Positions 32,537-41,596 of a stretch of 64,000 nt of DNA are shown here, one piece after another. A program made the position numbers and the translations under genes. The notes beneath the pieces were generated by a model. It was not told where the DNA came from. It was given only the letters and a program-made list of their open reading frames with translations, and ran no database searches. Origin of the DNA: Ewingella americana (GTDB taxonomy: Bacteria; Pseudomonadota; Gammaproteobacteria; Enterobacterales; Enterobacteriaceae). Location of the stretch: assembly GCF_006438725.1 (NCBI RefSeq), contig NZ_RCZD01000004.1, positions 1-64,000 on the forward strand, given 5' to 3'. Each line of letters starts with the position of its first letter. Positions within the stretch are counted from its first letter, which is position 1.

Positions 32537-33239
32537 CGATGAACCGCTGGCGCGGGAGAACCTGCGCGGACTGCTGCAGACGGACCCGCAGATAGCCGTT
32601 ATTGGCGAATGCGCTAACGCCATCGATGCCATTGGCGCCATTCACCGTCAACGCCCCGATGTGGTGTTTCTGGACATTCAGATGCCGCGTATCAGCGGGC
32701 TGGAGATGGTCGGTATGATTGATCCGCAGGCGATGCCTTATATCGTGTTTCTCACCGCCTTTGACGAGTATGCGGTGCGCGCCTTTGAAGAACATGCCTT
32801 TGATTATCTGCTCAAACCGGTTGAAGCGCAGCGGCTGAATAAAACGCTGCAACGCCTGCATCATGACCGTCCCCCGCAGTCGCTCTCCGCCCTGAAAGAG
32901 AGCGAATGCTTGCTGAAATATATCCCCTGTAGCGGTCATAGCCGGATTTACCTGCTGCCGATTGAAGAGATTTTATATGTCAGTTCCGGCGTTGGCGGTA
33001 TCAGCGCCGTGCGCCATGACGGGCTGGAGGGCGTGACGGATTTAACCCTGCGCACGCTGGAAGCCCGCACATTGTTGTTACGTTGTCACCGGCAGTATCT
33101 GGTCAATATGGCCCATCTGCGCGAGATCCGTTTTGACGATAATGGCCAGACCGAGTTACATCTGACCAACGGGAAAACCATTCCGGTTAGCCGCCGTTAT
33201 CTGAAAACCCTGAAGGAGCAACTGGGAATAAATCACTGA
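32514..33239 (+). CDS. btsR: LytTR response regulator BtsR
   Basis: 241 residues from the ATG at 32514, within the end of btsS; GGAAGGGG lies upstream. The receiver domain (1-120) has Asp54 in [10 protein letters not shown]. The LytTR DNA-binding domain (about 140-240) contains [19 protein letters not shown]. It is activated by BtsS when pyruvate is present. The three ACCGCTCA repeats immediately downstream fit the known BtsR motif and indicate that it turns on the next gene. Confidence 0.95.
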   Translation: MLTVLIVDDEPLARENLRGLLQTDPQIAVIGECANAIDAIGAIHRQRPDVVFLDIQMPRISGLEMVGMIDPQAMPYIVFLTAFDEYAVRAFEEHAFDYLLKPVEAQRLNKTLQRLHHDRPPQSLSALKESECLLKYIPCSGHSRIYLLPIEEILYVSSGVGGISAVRHDGLEGVTDLTLRTLEARTLLLRCHRQYLVNMAHLREIRFDDNGQTELHLTNGKTIPVSRRYLKTLKEQLGINH

Positions 33240-33254
33240 CCGCAGGATCACCTC

Positions 33255-33303
33255 ACCGCTCAACCCGACTTTTTTACCGCTCAGCCTGTCCGGCAACCGC
33301 TCA
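33255..33303. promoter_or_regulatory. Three tandem BtsR-type boxes
   Basis: ACCGCTCA occurs three times as direct repeats at 33255-33262, 33276-33283 and 33296-33303, with 13- and 12-nt spacers. This fits the described E. coli BtsR/YehT motif ACC(G/A)CT(C/T)A with about 13-nt spacing. The sites lie 75-123 nt upstream of the first CstA-family gene. Confidence 0.85.
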
Positions 33304-33377
33304 CTGATGTTGTGCTGTTTACCTTCAGAAACGAGGTTTAGTCTGCAACCGAAACCTCACCCTCTGGAGAAAAAGGT

Positions 33378-35183
33378 ATGCAACACGCACTGACGTTTGT
33401 GATTGCAACGCTGTGTATTCTGACCATCTGTTACCGTTTTTATGGCGTATTTTTCGTCCGTAAAGTATTGCGCGCCGATGACACTCAGGTTACCCCGTCG
33501 CATCTTTTAGAAGATGGCAAAGACTACGTGCCCACCAAGAAATGGGTCAATTTCGGCAGTCATTTCGCCGCCATCGCCGCCGCCGGTCCGCTGGTCGGCC
33601 CGGTTCTCGCGGCGCAGTACGGCTACCTGCCGAGCTTGCTGTGGCTGTTAATCGGCTGCGTGGTTGGCGGTGCGGTCCACGATACCGTGGTGCTGTTCGC
33701 CTCAATGAAACACCGCGGCAAGTCGCTGTCGGAAGTGGCCAAGTTGGAACTCGGTCCGGTGGCGGGTTGGTGTACCGGGCTGGCGATGCTGTTTATCATC
33801 ACCATTACGATGGCCGGTTTGTCGATGGTGGTCGTTCATGCGCTGGAGCGTAACCCGTGGGGGACCTTTGCGGTGTTCATGACCATTCCGGTGGCGATTT
33901 GCGTCGGTTTATGGGAACGCGTCACCGGCAATATGAAAGGCGCGACCTGGGTGGGCATTATCGCCATAATGGCCTGCGTGATTTTAGGCCCCTACATTCA
34001 GGCTTCCACGTTTGGTGAATGGCTGAGCCTGCGCGCGTCAACCGTCAGTCTGGTACTGCCGATTTATGCCTTCTTCGCCACCGCACTGCCGGTCTGGATG
34101 CTGCTGACCCCGCGTGGTTATCTCTCCAGCTTTATGAAAATCGGCGTCTTCGGCGGCCTGATTATCGGCGTGGTGTTTATTAACCCGGTCATCCAGTTCC
34201 CTGCCATGACCCAGTTTATCCACGGCGGTGGCCCGGTGCTGGCCGGACCGGTCTGGCCCTTTATTTCGATTACCATTGCCTGCGGGGCGATCTCCGGTTT
34301 CCACGCCTTTATCGGTTCCGGCACCACGCCAAAACAGATCGATAAATGGAGCGACATTCTGCCGGTCGGTTTCGGTGCCATGCTGGCCGAATGCGTGGTG
34401 GGCGTGATGGCGCTGATCGCCGCAACGTCGCTGCATCCGGCTGACTATTTTGCTATCAACTCAGCCCCGGACGTGTTTGCCACTCTCGGCATGAATGTGG
34501 TAAATCTGCCACAGCTCAGTGCGGCAATTGGTCTGGATCTCACCGGGCGTACCGGTGGCGCCGTCACGCTGGCCGTCGGCATGGCGGATATCTTTACCCG
34601 CATTCCGTGGTTCGGCCACCTCTCCTCCTACTTCTTCCAGTTTGTGGTGATGTTCGAAGCGGTGTTTATTCTGACCGCCGTAGACTCCGGTACCCGCGTG
34701 GCACGCTATCTGTTGCAGGATTTTCTTGGCGACATCTGGTCTCCACTCAAACGCACCGACTGGTGGCCTGGCGCGGTGGCATGTAGCGTGGTGGCCTGTG
34801 TGCTGTGGGGATATCTGTTGAACTCGGGTGACATCAACTCGGTCTGGGCGCTGTTTGGGGTGTCAAATCAGCTGATGGCCTCGATTGGCCTGATGATTGG
34901 CGCGACCATCATTCTGCGCCTGGCGGAAAAACGCCGCTATGTGTTGACCTGCCTGATCCCGCTATCTTATCTGTACGTGACGGTGAACTACGCCGCATAC
35001 TGGATGGTCGCACATGTCTATTACAACCCGGCAGCCAAAGGTTTCAACCTGTTCAACGGCACCATTTCCATCATTATGGTGGTGCTTGGGGGGGTTATCA
35101 TGATTGCCTCAGTCCTGCGCTGGATTAAGCTGTGGAACGGTAAACGCCAGACCATGCCGGACGAGATGACCGAACTGGCTTGA
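33378..35183 (+). CDS. CstA-family permease, short form (likely BtsSR-controlled pyruvate or peptide transporter)
   Basis: 601 residues with about 15-16 membrane helices. The CstA signature SHFAAIAAAGPLVGPVLAAQ is at about 60-80, with GAISGFHAFIGSGTTPKQI and FEAVFILTAVDSGTRVARYLLQD further on. It is shorter than E. coli CstA (701) and BtsT (716) because it lacks the first N-terminal helix and the C-terminal extra helix region. BtsT is a pyruvate/H+ symporter and CstA transports pyruvate and peptides. The triple BtsR box makes this gene the probable functional counterpart of btsT here. It has its own terminator. Confidence 0.88.
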   Translation: MQHALTFVIATLCILTICYRFYGVFFVRKVLRADDTQVTPSHLLEDGKDYVPTKKWVNFGSHFAAIAAAGPLVGPVLAAQYGYLPSLLWLLIGCVVGGAVHDTVVLFASMKHRGKSLSEVAKLELGPVAGWCTGLAMLFIITITMAGLSMVVVHALERNPWGTFAVFMTIPVAICVGLWERVTGNMKGATWVGIIAIMACVILGPYIQASTFGEWLSLRASTVSLVLPIYAFFATALPVWMLLTPRGYLSSFMKIGVFGGLIIGVVFINPVIQFPAMTQFIHGGGPVLAGPVWPFISITIACGAISGFHAFIGSGTTPKQIDKWSDILPVGFGAMLAECVVGVMALIAATSLHPADYFAINSAPDVFATLGMNVVNLPQLSAAIGLDLTGRTGGAVTLAVGMADIFTRIPWFGHLSSYFFQFVVMFEAVFILTAVDSGTRVARYLLQDFLGDIWSPLKRTDWWPGAVACSVVACVLWGYLLNSGDINSVWALFGVSNQLMASIGLMIGATIILRLAEKRRYVLTCLIPLSYLYVTVNYAAYWMVAHVYYNPAAKGFNLFNGTISIIMVVLGGVIMIASVLRWIKLWNGKRQTMPDEMTELA

Positions 35184-35209
35184 TCATCGCATACACAGTT
35201 AACCTTCCG

Positions 35210-35238
35210 AACCGGCCCTGATATGGCCGGTTTTTTTA
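35210..35238 (+). terminator. Rho-independent terminator between the two CstA-family genes
   Basis: AACCGGCC (35210-35217) pairs with GGCCGGTT (35225-35232) and is followed by a T-run. The second CstA-family gene therefore probably has its own promoter. Confidence 0.85.
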
Positions 35239-35433
35239 TGATTCAACGTTCACCGTCTCCCTTTCCCTGTACCACCGTGTTGCCTCCCCAACCAAAGCGT
35301 CAGCCCCGTCACAATTCCATCGTTCTCTTATCGCTAACTGCGGCGAACACACTATTTTTAAACGGTAATTTAACATTAAAACTATATTCCCTGTTGCCCA
35401 GTCGCAGGCCCTTTCCTCAAGGAGTCGTTAATC

Positions 35434-37500
35434 ATGAAAAACGTCAAGTCCAGAATTACCTGGCTGATTGTGGCGTTAGTCGGCGCTTTTGCCTTTGGCA
35501 TGTTGGCCCTGAGCCGTGGCGAGCACATTAATGCAGTTTGGCTGGTGGTAGCGGCTCTCGCCTGTTATAGCATCGCTTACCGTTTCTATAGCCGCTTTAT
35601 TGCGGAGAAAGTCTTCGAACTGGACGACCGGCGCATGACACCCGCCGAGCGCCACAACGACGGGCTAGACTATGTGCCGACCAACAAATGGGTGCTGTTT
35701 GGTCACCACTTTGCTGCGATTGCCGGTGCCGGTCCGCTGGTTGGGCCAATTCTGGCGGCGCAGATGGGTTTTCTGCCGGGAACAATCTGGATTTTAGTCG
35801 GTGTGATGCTGGCGGGTGCCGTACAGGATTTCCTGATCCTGTTTATCTCGACCCGCCGCGACGGCCGCTCGCTCGGTGAAATGGCTAAGCAAGAGTTGGG
35901 CAACTTCGCCGGGGTGGTCACCATGCTCGGCGCACTCGGCGTGATGATCATTATTCTGTCCGCGCTGGCGCTGGTGGTCGTAAAAGCACTGGCCGACAGC
36001 CCGTGGGGCCTGTTCACTATTGCAGCGACGATTCCGATCGCCCTGTTTATGGGCATCTACATGCGTTTTCTGCGCCCGGGGAAAATTGCCGAAGTGTCGG
36101 TGATCGGGTTTGTATTGATGATGCTGGCGATCATTTACGGCGGCAACGTGGCCGCTGACCCGTTCTGGGGACCGATTTTCACCCTGCACGGTACTACGCT
36201 CACCTGGGTACTGGTGATTTACGGCTTTATTGCCTCCGTGTTACCGGTCTGGCTGCTGCTGGCACCGCGTGATTATCTTTCAACGTTTTTGAAAATCGGG
36301 GTGATTGCCGGTCTGGCCGTCGGCATTGTGTTTGCGATGCCCGAAATGAAAATGCCAGCGGTCACTCAGTTTATCGACGGCAGCGGGCCGGTGTTCTCCG
36401 GTGGCCTGTTCCCGTTCCTGTTTATTACCATCGCCTGTGGCTCTATTTCAGGCTTCCATGCGCTGGTTTCCAGCGGCACCACGCCGAAACTGATTGAGCG
36501 TGAGAGTCATATTCGTTTCATCGGTTATGGCGCGATGCTGATGGAGTCTTTCGTGGCGATCATGGCGATGATTTGTGCTTCGGTTATCGACCCCGGCGTC
36601 TATTTCGCCATGAATTCACCGGCGGCGCTGATTGGCACCACGGTAGAAAGTGCGTCGCAGGTGATTAACACCTGGGGCTTCGTGGTTACACCTGAAACAT
36701 TGTCGATGATCGCCAAAGACGTCGGCGAACATTCGATTCTGTCGCGTGCCGGTGGCGCTCCGACCTTCGCGGTCGGCATGGCGCACATCATTACCGAGGT
36801 GTTTAACAGCCGCGCCATGATGGCCTTCTGGTATCACTTCGCCATTTTGTTTGAAGCCCTGTTTATCCTGACCGCCGTCGATGCCGGGACCCGCGCCTGC
36901 CGCTTTATGGTGCAGGATCTGGTGGGTGTCGCGGTGCCCTCACTCGCGAATAACCGCTCCTGGGTCGGCACGATTGCCGGAACCACCGTTGCCGTGGCAG
37001 GTTGGGGCTTCTTTGTCTATCAGGGGGTGGTTGATCCGCTCGGCGGCATCAATACCCTGTGGCCGCTGTTTGGTATCGGCAACCAAATGCTGGCCTCAAT
37101 GGCGTTGATTCTGGGTACCGTGGTGTTGTTCAAAATGAAGAAACAGCGTTATGCGTGGGTGACGATTTTACCGACCATTTGGCTGTTTATTACCTCAATG
37201 ACCGCGGGCTGGCAGAAAATTTTCCACGAGAAACCGTCGATTGGTTTTCTGGCACAGGCGAAGAAATTCTCTGCCGGGATCGACAGTGGTGAAATCATCA
37301 AACCGGCCAAAACGCTGGCAGATATGCACACCATCGTGCTGAATAATCAGATCAACGCCGCGCTGTGTGCCTTCTTCATGCTGGTGGCCGTGACCATGCT
37401 GGTGTCATCGTTCTTTGTTATCCGCCGTGCGCTCAATTCCACCACACCGACGGTGCATGAATCAGCGATCGTCCAGCGCCGGGAGGCCCGCCATGTCTGA
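35434..37500 (+). CDS. cstA: CstA/BtsT-type pyruvate/peptide transporter, full length
   Basis: 688 residues, about 18 membrane helices, close to the length of E. coli CstA (701). Signatures include GHHFAAIAGAGPLVGPILAAQ, VSSGTTPKL and FEALFILTAVDAGTRACRFMVQDL. The C-terminal part (MHTIVLNNQINAALCAFF) is somewhat nearer BtsT, so the name could also be btsT. It lies in the inner membrane. AAGGAG lies 12 nt before the ATG. It overlaps the YbdD-like gene by 8 nt, the usual CstA-YbdD pairing. Confidence 0.9.
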   Translation: MKNVKSRITWLIVALVGAFAFGMLALSRGEHINAVWLVVAALACYSIAYRFYSRFIAEKVFELDDRRMTPAERHNDGLDYVPTNKWVLFGHHFAAIAGAGPLVGPILAAQMGFLPGTIWILVGVMLAGAVQDFLILFISTRRDGRSLGEMAKQELGNFAGVVTMLGALGVMIIILSALALVVVKALADSPWGLFTIAATIPIALFMGIYMRFLRPGKIAEVSVIGFVLMMLAIIYGGNVAADPFWGPIFTLHGTTLTWVLVIYGFIASVLPVWLLLAPRDYLSTFLKIGVIAGLAVGIVFAMPEMKMPAVTQFIDGSGPVFSGGLFPFLFITIACGSISGFHALVSSGTTPKLIERESHIRFIGYGAMLMESFVAIMAMICASVIDPGVYFAMNSPAALIGTTVESASQVINTWGFVVTPETLSMIAKDVGEHSILSRAGGAPTFAVGMAHIITEVFNSRAMMAFWYHFAILFEALFILTAVDAGTRACRFMVQDLVGVAVPSLANNRSWVGTIAGTTVAVAGWGFFVYQGVVDPLGGINTLWPLFGIGNQMLASMALILGTVVLFKMKKQRYAWVTILPTIWLFITSMTAGWQKIFHEKPSIGFLAQAKKFSAGIDSGEIIKPAKTLADMHTIVLNNQINAALCAFFMLVAVTMLVSSFFVIRRALNSTTPTVHESAIVQRREARHV

Positions 37501-37798
37501 CAACCGTTTGATATTTACCCCGCTTCGCCCCGGCGCACTGGTTATTACCCGCTGTCAGCCGCTGTTTGTGGTCGAGCCCAGGCCACAGAATTTTTCACAG
37601 TGGTTAAAACTTATTGCGCGGCGTACGGCACAAAGTTTCCGTCTCATGGTTGGCGTGCAGGATTACCGCAACTACGTCGCCCACTTTCGCATCCGCCACC
37701 CGCACGGCACCCCGCTCACCGAGCGGGACTTTCACCGAAGGTGCCTTGAGGCGAGATTTCCGAGTGAAGGGGGGAAAATGGGGAAATGTCCTTGTTGA
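37493..37798 (+). CDS. ybdD: YbdD/YjiX-family small protein with N-terminal extension
   Basis: 101 residues from the ATG at 37493, with GGGAGG 6 nt upstream. The C-terminal half matches the YbdD/YjiX family (DUF466): FRLMVGVQDYRNYVAHFRIRHPHG, TPLTERDFHRRCLEARF and a GK-C-x-C ending. E. coli YbdD has 65 residues, so about 40 N-terminal residues here are extra (LIFTPLRPGALVITRCQPLF). It is translationally coupled to the CstA-type gene, as ybdD is to cstA and yjiX to btsT. Repeat element B starts directly after its stop. Confidence 0.8.
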   Translation: MSDNRLIFTPLRPGALVITRCQPLFVVEPRPQNFSQWLKLIARRTAQSFRLMVGVQDYRNYVAHFRIRHPHGTPLTERDFHRRCLEARFPSEGGKMGKCPC

Positions 37799-37799
37799 G

Positions 37800-38460
37800 G
37801 GTGGGCGGGTTGCGACCCGCTCTCGCTTTTTAAATTCAAATTCAAATTCAAGGTCGTGGGCCTGCTGCCCACCCCCGCCCAGAAGACGGCCAGTCGCCGC
37901 CGCCCTCTGGACTCCCGGGCTTTTTCATGAAGCACCGGCAGCTGCGCTGGTCACAATGGTCGTGTTTCAGGTGCCGCTGTTATAGCCGCAAACTCCGCCG
38001 CTGTGCGGTCCTCTCAGTTCGGGCTTCAACCCGCGTAAACCCCACGCGGTTTTCCGCCTCTCCCTCGACGTCGTTTTGAACGCGGCCCGGACTTTTTTAA
38101 AAGACAAAACAGAGCAGGTTTTTGAATTCGGTTTTGAATTTTAGGTTTTGAATTTAAAGAAGCTTCGGCCGTGTTCAAAATGTCACCGGCAAGTCGGTGG
38201 CGAGACAACGTCTTTACCGTTGGCTCAAACCCGCAGCCGGGAATCGCGGAGCGATGACATTTTACGGCGATCACTTTGCTACCTGAAACACGTCCGTCCC
38301 AACTTGCGCAGCAACGGAGTGAATAAAACGCGGGATTGGTAAGGGGATTCGTTTAAATCCCCTTACCCCGGTGTGGGCCGGCGCCCACGACCTTGAAGTT
38401 GAAGTTGAAGTTGAAGTTGAAGTTGAAGTTGAAGTTGAATTTGAATTTGAATTTAAAAAG
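37800..38460. repeat. Structured intergenic repeat element B
   Basis: About 660 nt without a credible gene, filling the gap between convergent ybdD and kdgT. From left to right it holds a TTGCGA-loop hairpin (37805-37820); CTTTTTAA and three ATTCAA hexamers; a GTGGGC/GCCCAC hairpin; the 55-nt core shared with element A (37938-37992, one mismatch); a CCGCGT/ACGCGG hairpin (38031-38049); an ATCGC/GCGAT hairpin before GACATTTT (38243-38263); and CTGAAACACG. It ends with a CGTTTA-loop hairpin (38341-38364), a GTGGGC/GCCCAC hairpin and ten TTGAA(G/T) hexamers running into TTAAAAAG. The order equals element A with different stem sequences. Confidence 0.8.
38393..38452. repeat. Hexanucleotide array in element B
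   Basis: Seven TTGAAG copies followed by three TTGAAT copies, all uninterrupted. It lies 36 nt from the kdgT stop codon. It is the inverted counterpart of the ATTCAA array at the left end of the same element (37834-37851). Confidence 0.92.
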
Positions 38461-38487
38461 GCTAGCTGGCTGCCTGTAGCCTGGCGA

Positions 38488-39486
38488 CTATTTGATCCGC
38501 GCCATTTGGCCGTCCATCGCCACCTTCCCCTTAATCGCTTCATTGCGGGCCCTCCGCGACCACATCGCGGTAATAATCGGCACCAGTATTGAGGTGACAA
38601 TCACCGATGTCGCAACCAGCGCGGTGGCAGCCGGGGCGGCGGCTTTGAACTGTGGCACCATTTCGGCAATGAGTACTGGCGTCGCGACAGCGGCACCCGC
38701 AGAACTGGACGCCGCTATTCCGGCGGTTCCATCACCGCCACCGATGAATTTATCGGCCAGCATCAGCGGAATACCGGTCACGATGATCACCGCCACGCCA
38801 AGTGCGACACCGAGCAAACCGGTCTGCGCAATGACCGCCAGATTGATGGTGTTACCGAGCGCAAAGGCAAAGAACGGAATCAGCGTCTGTACAGCTTTGC
38901 CGAAGAATTCGCGCAGTTCCGGGTCGAGATTACCAAGCCCGAACCCCACCAGGAATGGCAGAACCGCGCCGACGAACACATGCGGTTCGAACGAAGCAAT
39001 ACCGGCGGTGCCAAGAATAATCATGGTCATCAGTGGGCCGGATTCCAGAGACATCAGCACGAATGCACCGGCCTCTTCCTTGCTGCCGTATTGCTGCATG
39101 ATGGAGGCATACAGACCGCCGTTGGTCATGTCCATCGACGCCACCAACGCCAGCGTTGACAGCCCCGCAAAGAAGCCGAATTCAACACCGTTCTCGGGAA
39201 TAAAGTGTGACGCCAGCGCAGCGACTACCCACGCCACGGCAATTTTTGTCACCACCAGCGTGCCGGATTTACGCAGTACCGTCCCGGTGGCGCTGAGTTT
39301 AATCGAAGCCCCCATGCAGAAGAACCACACGGCCAGAATAGGTACGGTGCCGGAAATCAGCCCATTGGTGAAAGAGCCGAAATACTTTCCGGCATCCGGG
39401 GCAAAGGTGTGGCAAATCGCCCCAAGAAATAACGGCACTAACATCATCCCGCCTGGGATCTTTTCTATCGCACGTTTGATATGCAT
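38488..39486 (-). CDS. kdgT: 2-keto-3-deoxygluconate permease KdgT
   Basis: 332 residues, about 10 membrane helices. It begins [23 protein letters not shown] and has [18 protein letters not shown] and [13 protein letters not shown] as in KdgT. It imports 2-keto-3-deoxygluconate by proton symport at the inner membrane, feeding pectin and hexuronate catabolism. AGGTGG precedes the ATG. A KdgR-like palindrome lies about 195 nt upstream. It is convergent with ybdD across repeat element B. Confidence 0.93.
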   Translation of the reverse strand: MHIKRAIEKIPGGMMLVPLFLGAICHTFAPDAGKYFGSFTNGLISGTVPILAVWFFCMGASIKLSATGTVLRKSGTLVVTKIAVAWVVAALASHFIPENGVEFGFFAGLSTLALVASMDMTNGGLYASIMQQYGSKEEAGAFVLMSLESGPLMTMIILGTAGIASFEPHVFVGAVLPFLVGFGLGNLDPELREFFGKAVQTLIPFFAFALGNTINLAVIAQTGLLGVALGVAVIIVTGIPLMLADKFIGGGDGTAGIAASSSAGAAVATPVLIAEMVPQFKAAAPAATALVATSVIVTSILVPIITAMWSRRARNEAIKGKVAMDGQMARIK

Positions 39487-39677
39487 GTGGTTTCCACCTG
39501 ATGATGACGTTCATTCATAGCCCTGCGGCCAAAAGCCCAGGCTGTGGTTTTAATGAAAAAGGAGTGCGTGAAGTGCCGGTCCGGATTGGCGTAGCGGCTG
39601 GCGTTCTCTCATAAACAAATTCAATAGACGCTAAGGTATCCATTTGTTAAGTGCATGAAAGTGATCCAACACATAAA

Positions 39678-39696
39678 AATGAAACGACGTTTCTTT
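39678..39696. promoter_or_regulatory. Candidate KdgR box upstream of kdgT
   Basis: Contains the perfect palindrome GAAACGACGTTTC (39681-39693) in the context AATGAAACGACGTTTCTTT, which fits the KdgR box pattern of GAAA and TTTC half-sites. KdgR control of kdgT is known in related bacteria. Confidence 0.6.
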
Positions 39697-39810
39697 TTTA
39701 TAGATCATGAGTTTCATTTGCATGGCGCGTCAATTTTTAATCACGGATGGTGATCACATTTCGATGCGAAACCTGGCAGATTTGAAGCAGAACGATGAGA
39801 TTGAAGTCGT

Positions 39811-39844
39811 AAAAAAACCCGCAACGGCAAGGCCGGTGCGGGTT
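39811..39844 (-). terminator. Rho-independent terminator after fsa
   Basis: On the minus strand, AACCCGCA pairs with TGCGGGTT through a GC-rich loop and is followed by a T-run. It ends the fsa transcript. Confidence 0.85.
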
Positions 39845-39870
39845 CGACAAACAGAAAGAGCGTGTGGACG

Positions 39871-40536
39871 TTAATTCAGCGAGCGGGTTCCGAAGGCCTG
39901 TTGCCAGTCCTGATCAAACTGGGCGATGGCGGCGTTGACGGCCGGTGTGCCCAGGAACTGTTCTGCCACATCCACCGGTAAGGTGATGGCCTGACACCCG
40001 GCCAGCAGGCAATCGACCGCCTGACGCGGGGTGCGAAAACTGGCGGCCAGTACTTTGGCCCCGGGTGCATGCAGACGCAGCAGCGTTTGCAGTTCAGTCA
40101 CCATCGCAATGCCATCTCCGCCCTGCGCGTCCAAACGGTTAACGTAAGGTGCCACATATTCTGCCCCCGCCAGCGCTGAGAGCAACCCCTGACCGGCACC
40201 GTAAACGGCGGTCCCGAGGGTCGGAATATTCATCAGTTTGAGTTTTTTGATCGCCGCCAGACCTTCTGAGGTGGCCGGTATTTTGACGACCAGACCCGGT
40301 ACGCGCTGAGTCAGCAGGACCGCTTCGGCCACCATCTGTTCGGCATCCGCCGCAATCACCTGTGCAAAAAGTTTCCCTGTCCCTCCAAGAGCATCACGCA
40401 GCGCGGGCAGCACTTCCCACAACGATTTGCGCTCTTTAGCCACGATACTTGGATTGGTGGTCACGCCCTGCAACGGCAGGATACGTGACAAGCGTTTTAC
40501 TGCGCTGACGTCAGCGGTGTCGAGATACAACTCCAT
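39871..40536 (-). CDS. fsaA: Fructose-6-phosphate aldolase (FSA)
   Basis: 221 residues from the ATG at 40536, with AAGGAGAG upstream; the longer frame to 40569 is not supported. It is a class I aldolase of the transaldolase-like FSA group: [16 protein letters not shown] start, TTNPSIV and the Schiff-base lysine in VVKIPAT. It splits fructose 6-phosphate into dihydroxyacetone and glyceraldehyde 3-phosphate and also acts on related sugars. It is divergent from ybiY/ybiW; in E. coli fsaA also neighbours ybiY and ybiW. FsaA versus FsaB cannot be settled from similarity alone, but the neighbours favour FsaA. Confidence 0.9.
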   Translation of the reverse strand: MELYLDTADVSAVKRLSRILPLQGVTTNPSIVAKERKSLWEVLPALRDALGGTGKLFAQVIAADAEQMVAEAVLLTQRVPGLVVKIPATSEGLAAIKKLKLMNIPTLGTAVYGAGQGLLSALAGAEYVAPYVNRLDAQGGDGIAMVTELQTLLRLHAPGAKVLAASFRTPRQAVDCLLAGCQAITLPVDVAEQFLGTPAVNAAIAQFDQDWQQAFGTRSLN

Positions 40537-40606
40537 AACTCTCTCCTTGAAACCTGTGAGCGAATGCAAAGTAACGGTGATTCTACCCTTTTAAGCCGCG
40601 TTTTAG

Positions 40607-40620
40607 TTGATCGTCATCAA
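40607..40620. promoter_or_regulatory. FNR box upstream of ybiY
   Basis: TTGATCGTCATCAA is a perfect match to the FNR consensus TTGAT-N4-ATCAA. It lies 72 nt before the ybiY start, a position suited to anaerobic activation of the oxygen-sensitive glycyl-radical system. Close by, ACTTTC-GAAT-GAAAGT (40624-40639) is an inverted repeat that could be another operator. Confidence 0.8.
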
Positions 40621-40691
40621 AATTACTTTCGAATGAAAGTTGTTTAATTACAAAAGAAAATTAATAAGCTTTTTAACGTCAGGAGCGGTGC

Positions 40692-41591
40692 ATGATCTTT
40701 AATCTCCAACGCTATTCGACTCACGATGGCCCCGGCGTGCGCACGGTGGTGTTTCTGAAGGGTTGCCCGCTCAGTTGTACCTGGTGTCAGAACCCGGAAA
40801 GCCGTTCCAGCGAGCAGGATATTTTGTTTGACCCACGCCTGTGCAGTACGGGGTGTAACCACTGTGTTGCCGCTTTCCCGCAGGCAATATCACAGCAGGA
40901 CAATCAGTTGATTATTGCGCGTCAGCAATTCACCGCCGCCGATAAACAGACACTGGCGCAGGTTTGCCCCGCCGGGGCGCTGAGCCTGTGCGGCCAGGCC
41001 GTGGAGATCGAGGCGTTAATGAAACAGATCCTGCGTGACAAGCCTTTTTATCTGCGCACCGGCGGCGGCGTCACGCTCTCCGGCGGCGAACCTTTTATGC
41101 AGCCACATCTCACCATGACACTCCTGCAACGTTGCCGTCATGAAGGGTTGCACACTGCAGTGGAGAGTTGTCTGCACGTGCCGTGGAAATACATCGAACC
41201 TTCGCTGTCCGTGCTGGACCTGCTGCTGGCAGATTTAAAACATGTCGATGACGAACCGTTCAAACGCCTGACCGGCGGCTCGGCAAAACGGGTGCTGGAT
41301 AATTTCCGCCGTCTGGCCGCCGCAGGGCAAAAGATGATCGTCCGCGTACCGCTGATCCCTGATTTTAATGCCGACCGGGCGTCTATCCGCCAGATCGTTG
41401 ATTTTGCCGCGGATGAAACCGTCTGCGAAGCGATCCATTTTTTGCCTTATCACACACTCGGCATCAATAAATATGCCCTGCTTGATCAACCCTATCTGGC
41501 GCCGCGCCAGCCATTGAATGACCCCGATTTGCTGACGTTCGCCCAAGACTACGCCGCCGAAAAGGGACTGACTGCCCTGCTAAGAGGATAA
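40692..41591 (+). CDS. ybiY: Glycyl-radical enzyme activase YbiY (radical SAM)
   Basis: 299 residues. The radical-SAM motif CxxxCxxC is present as CPLSCTWC near residue 26-33, with [15 protein letters not shown] after it. Between the motif and GGE lies a cysteine-rich insert (LCSTGCNHC and later [11 protein letters not shown]) for extra Fe-S clusters. It installs the glycyl radical on YbiW using S-adenosylmethionine. AGGAG precedes the ATG. ybiW follows after 5 nt. Full-length similarity to E. coli YbiY. Confidence 0.92.
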   Translation: MIFNLQRYSTHDGPGVRTVVFLKGCPLSCTWCQNPESRSSEQDILFDPRLCSTGCNHCVAAFPQAISQQDNQLIIARQQFTAADKQTLAQVCPAGALSLCGQAVEIEALMKQILRDKPFYLRTGGGVTLSGGEPFMQPHLTMTLLQRCRHEGLHTAVESCLHVPWKYIEPSLSVLDLLLADLKHVDDEPFKRLTGGSAKRVLDNFRRLAAAGQKMIVRVPLIPDFNADRASIRQIVDFAADETVCEAIHFLPYHTLGINKYALLDQPYLAPRQPLNDPDLLTFAQDYAAEKGLTALLRG

Positions 41592-41596
41592 AAATA

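Noticed and set aside
37732-37935. Minus-strand frame with Leu-Asn repeats
   Set aside because: Again produced by the hexamer array at the left end of element B, antisense to the ybdD-like 3' end.
38371-38592. Frame encoding an alternating Glu-Val/Glu-Phe repeat in element B
   Set aside because: It is a direct translation of the TTGAAG/TTGAAT hexamer array running into antisense of kdgT; no start signal.
38488-39520. Long plus-strand frame (342 codons) over kdgT
   Set aside because: Shadow of kdgT; the kdgT frame has full-family similarity and a ribosome site, the antisense frame has neither.
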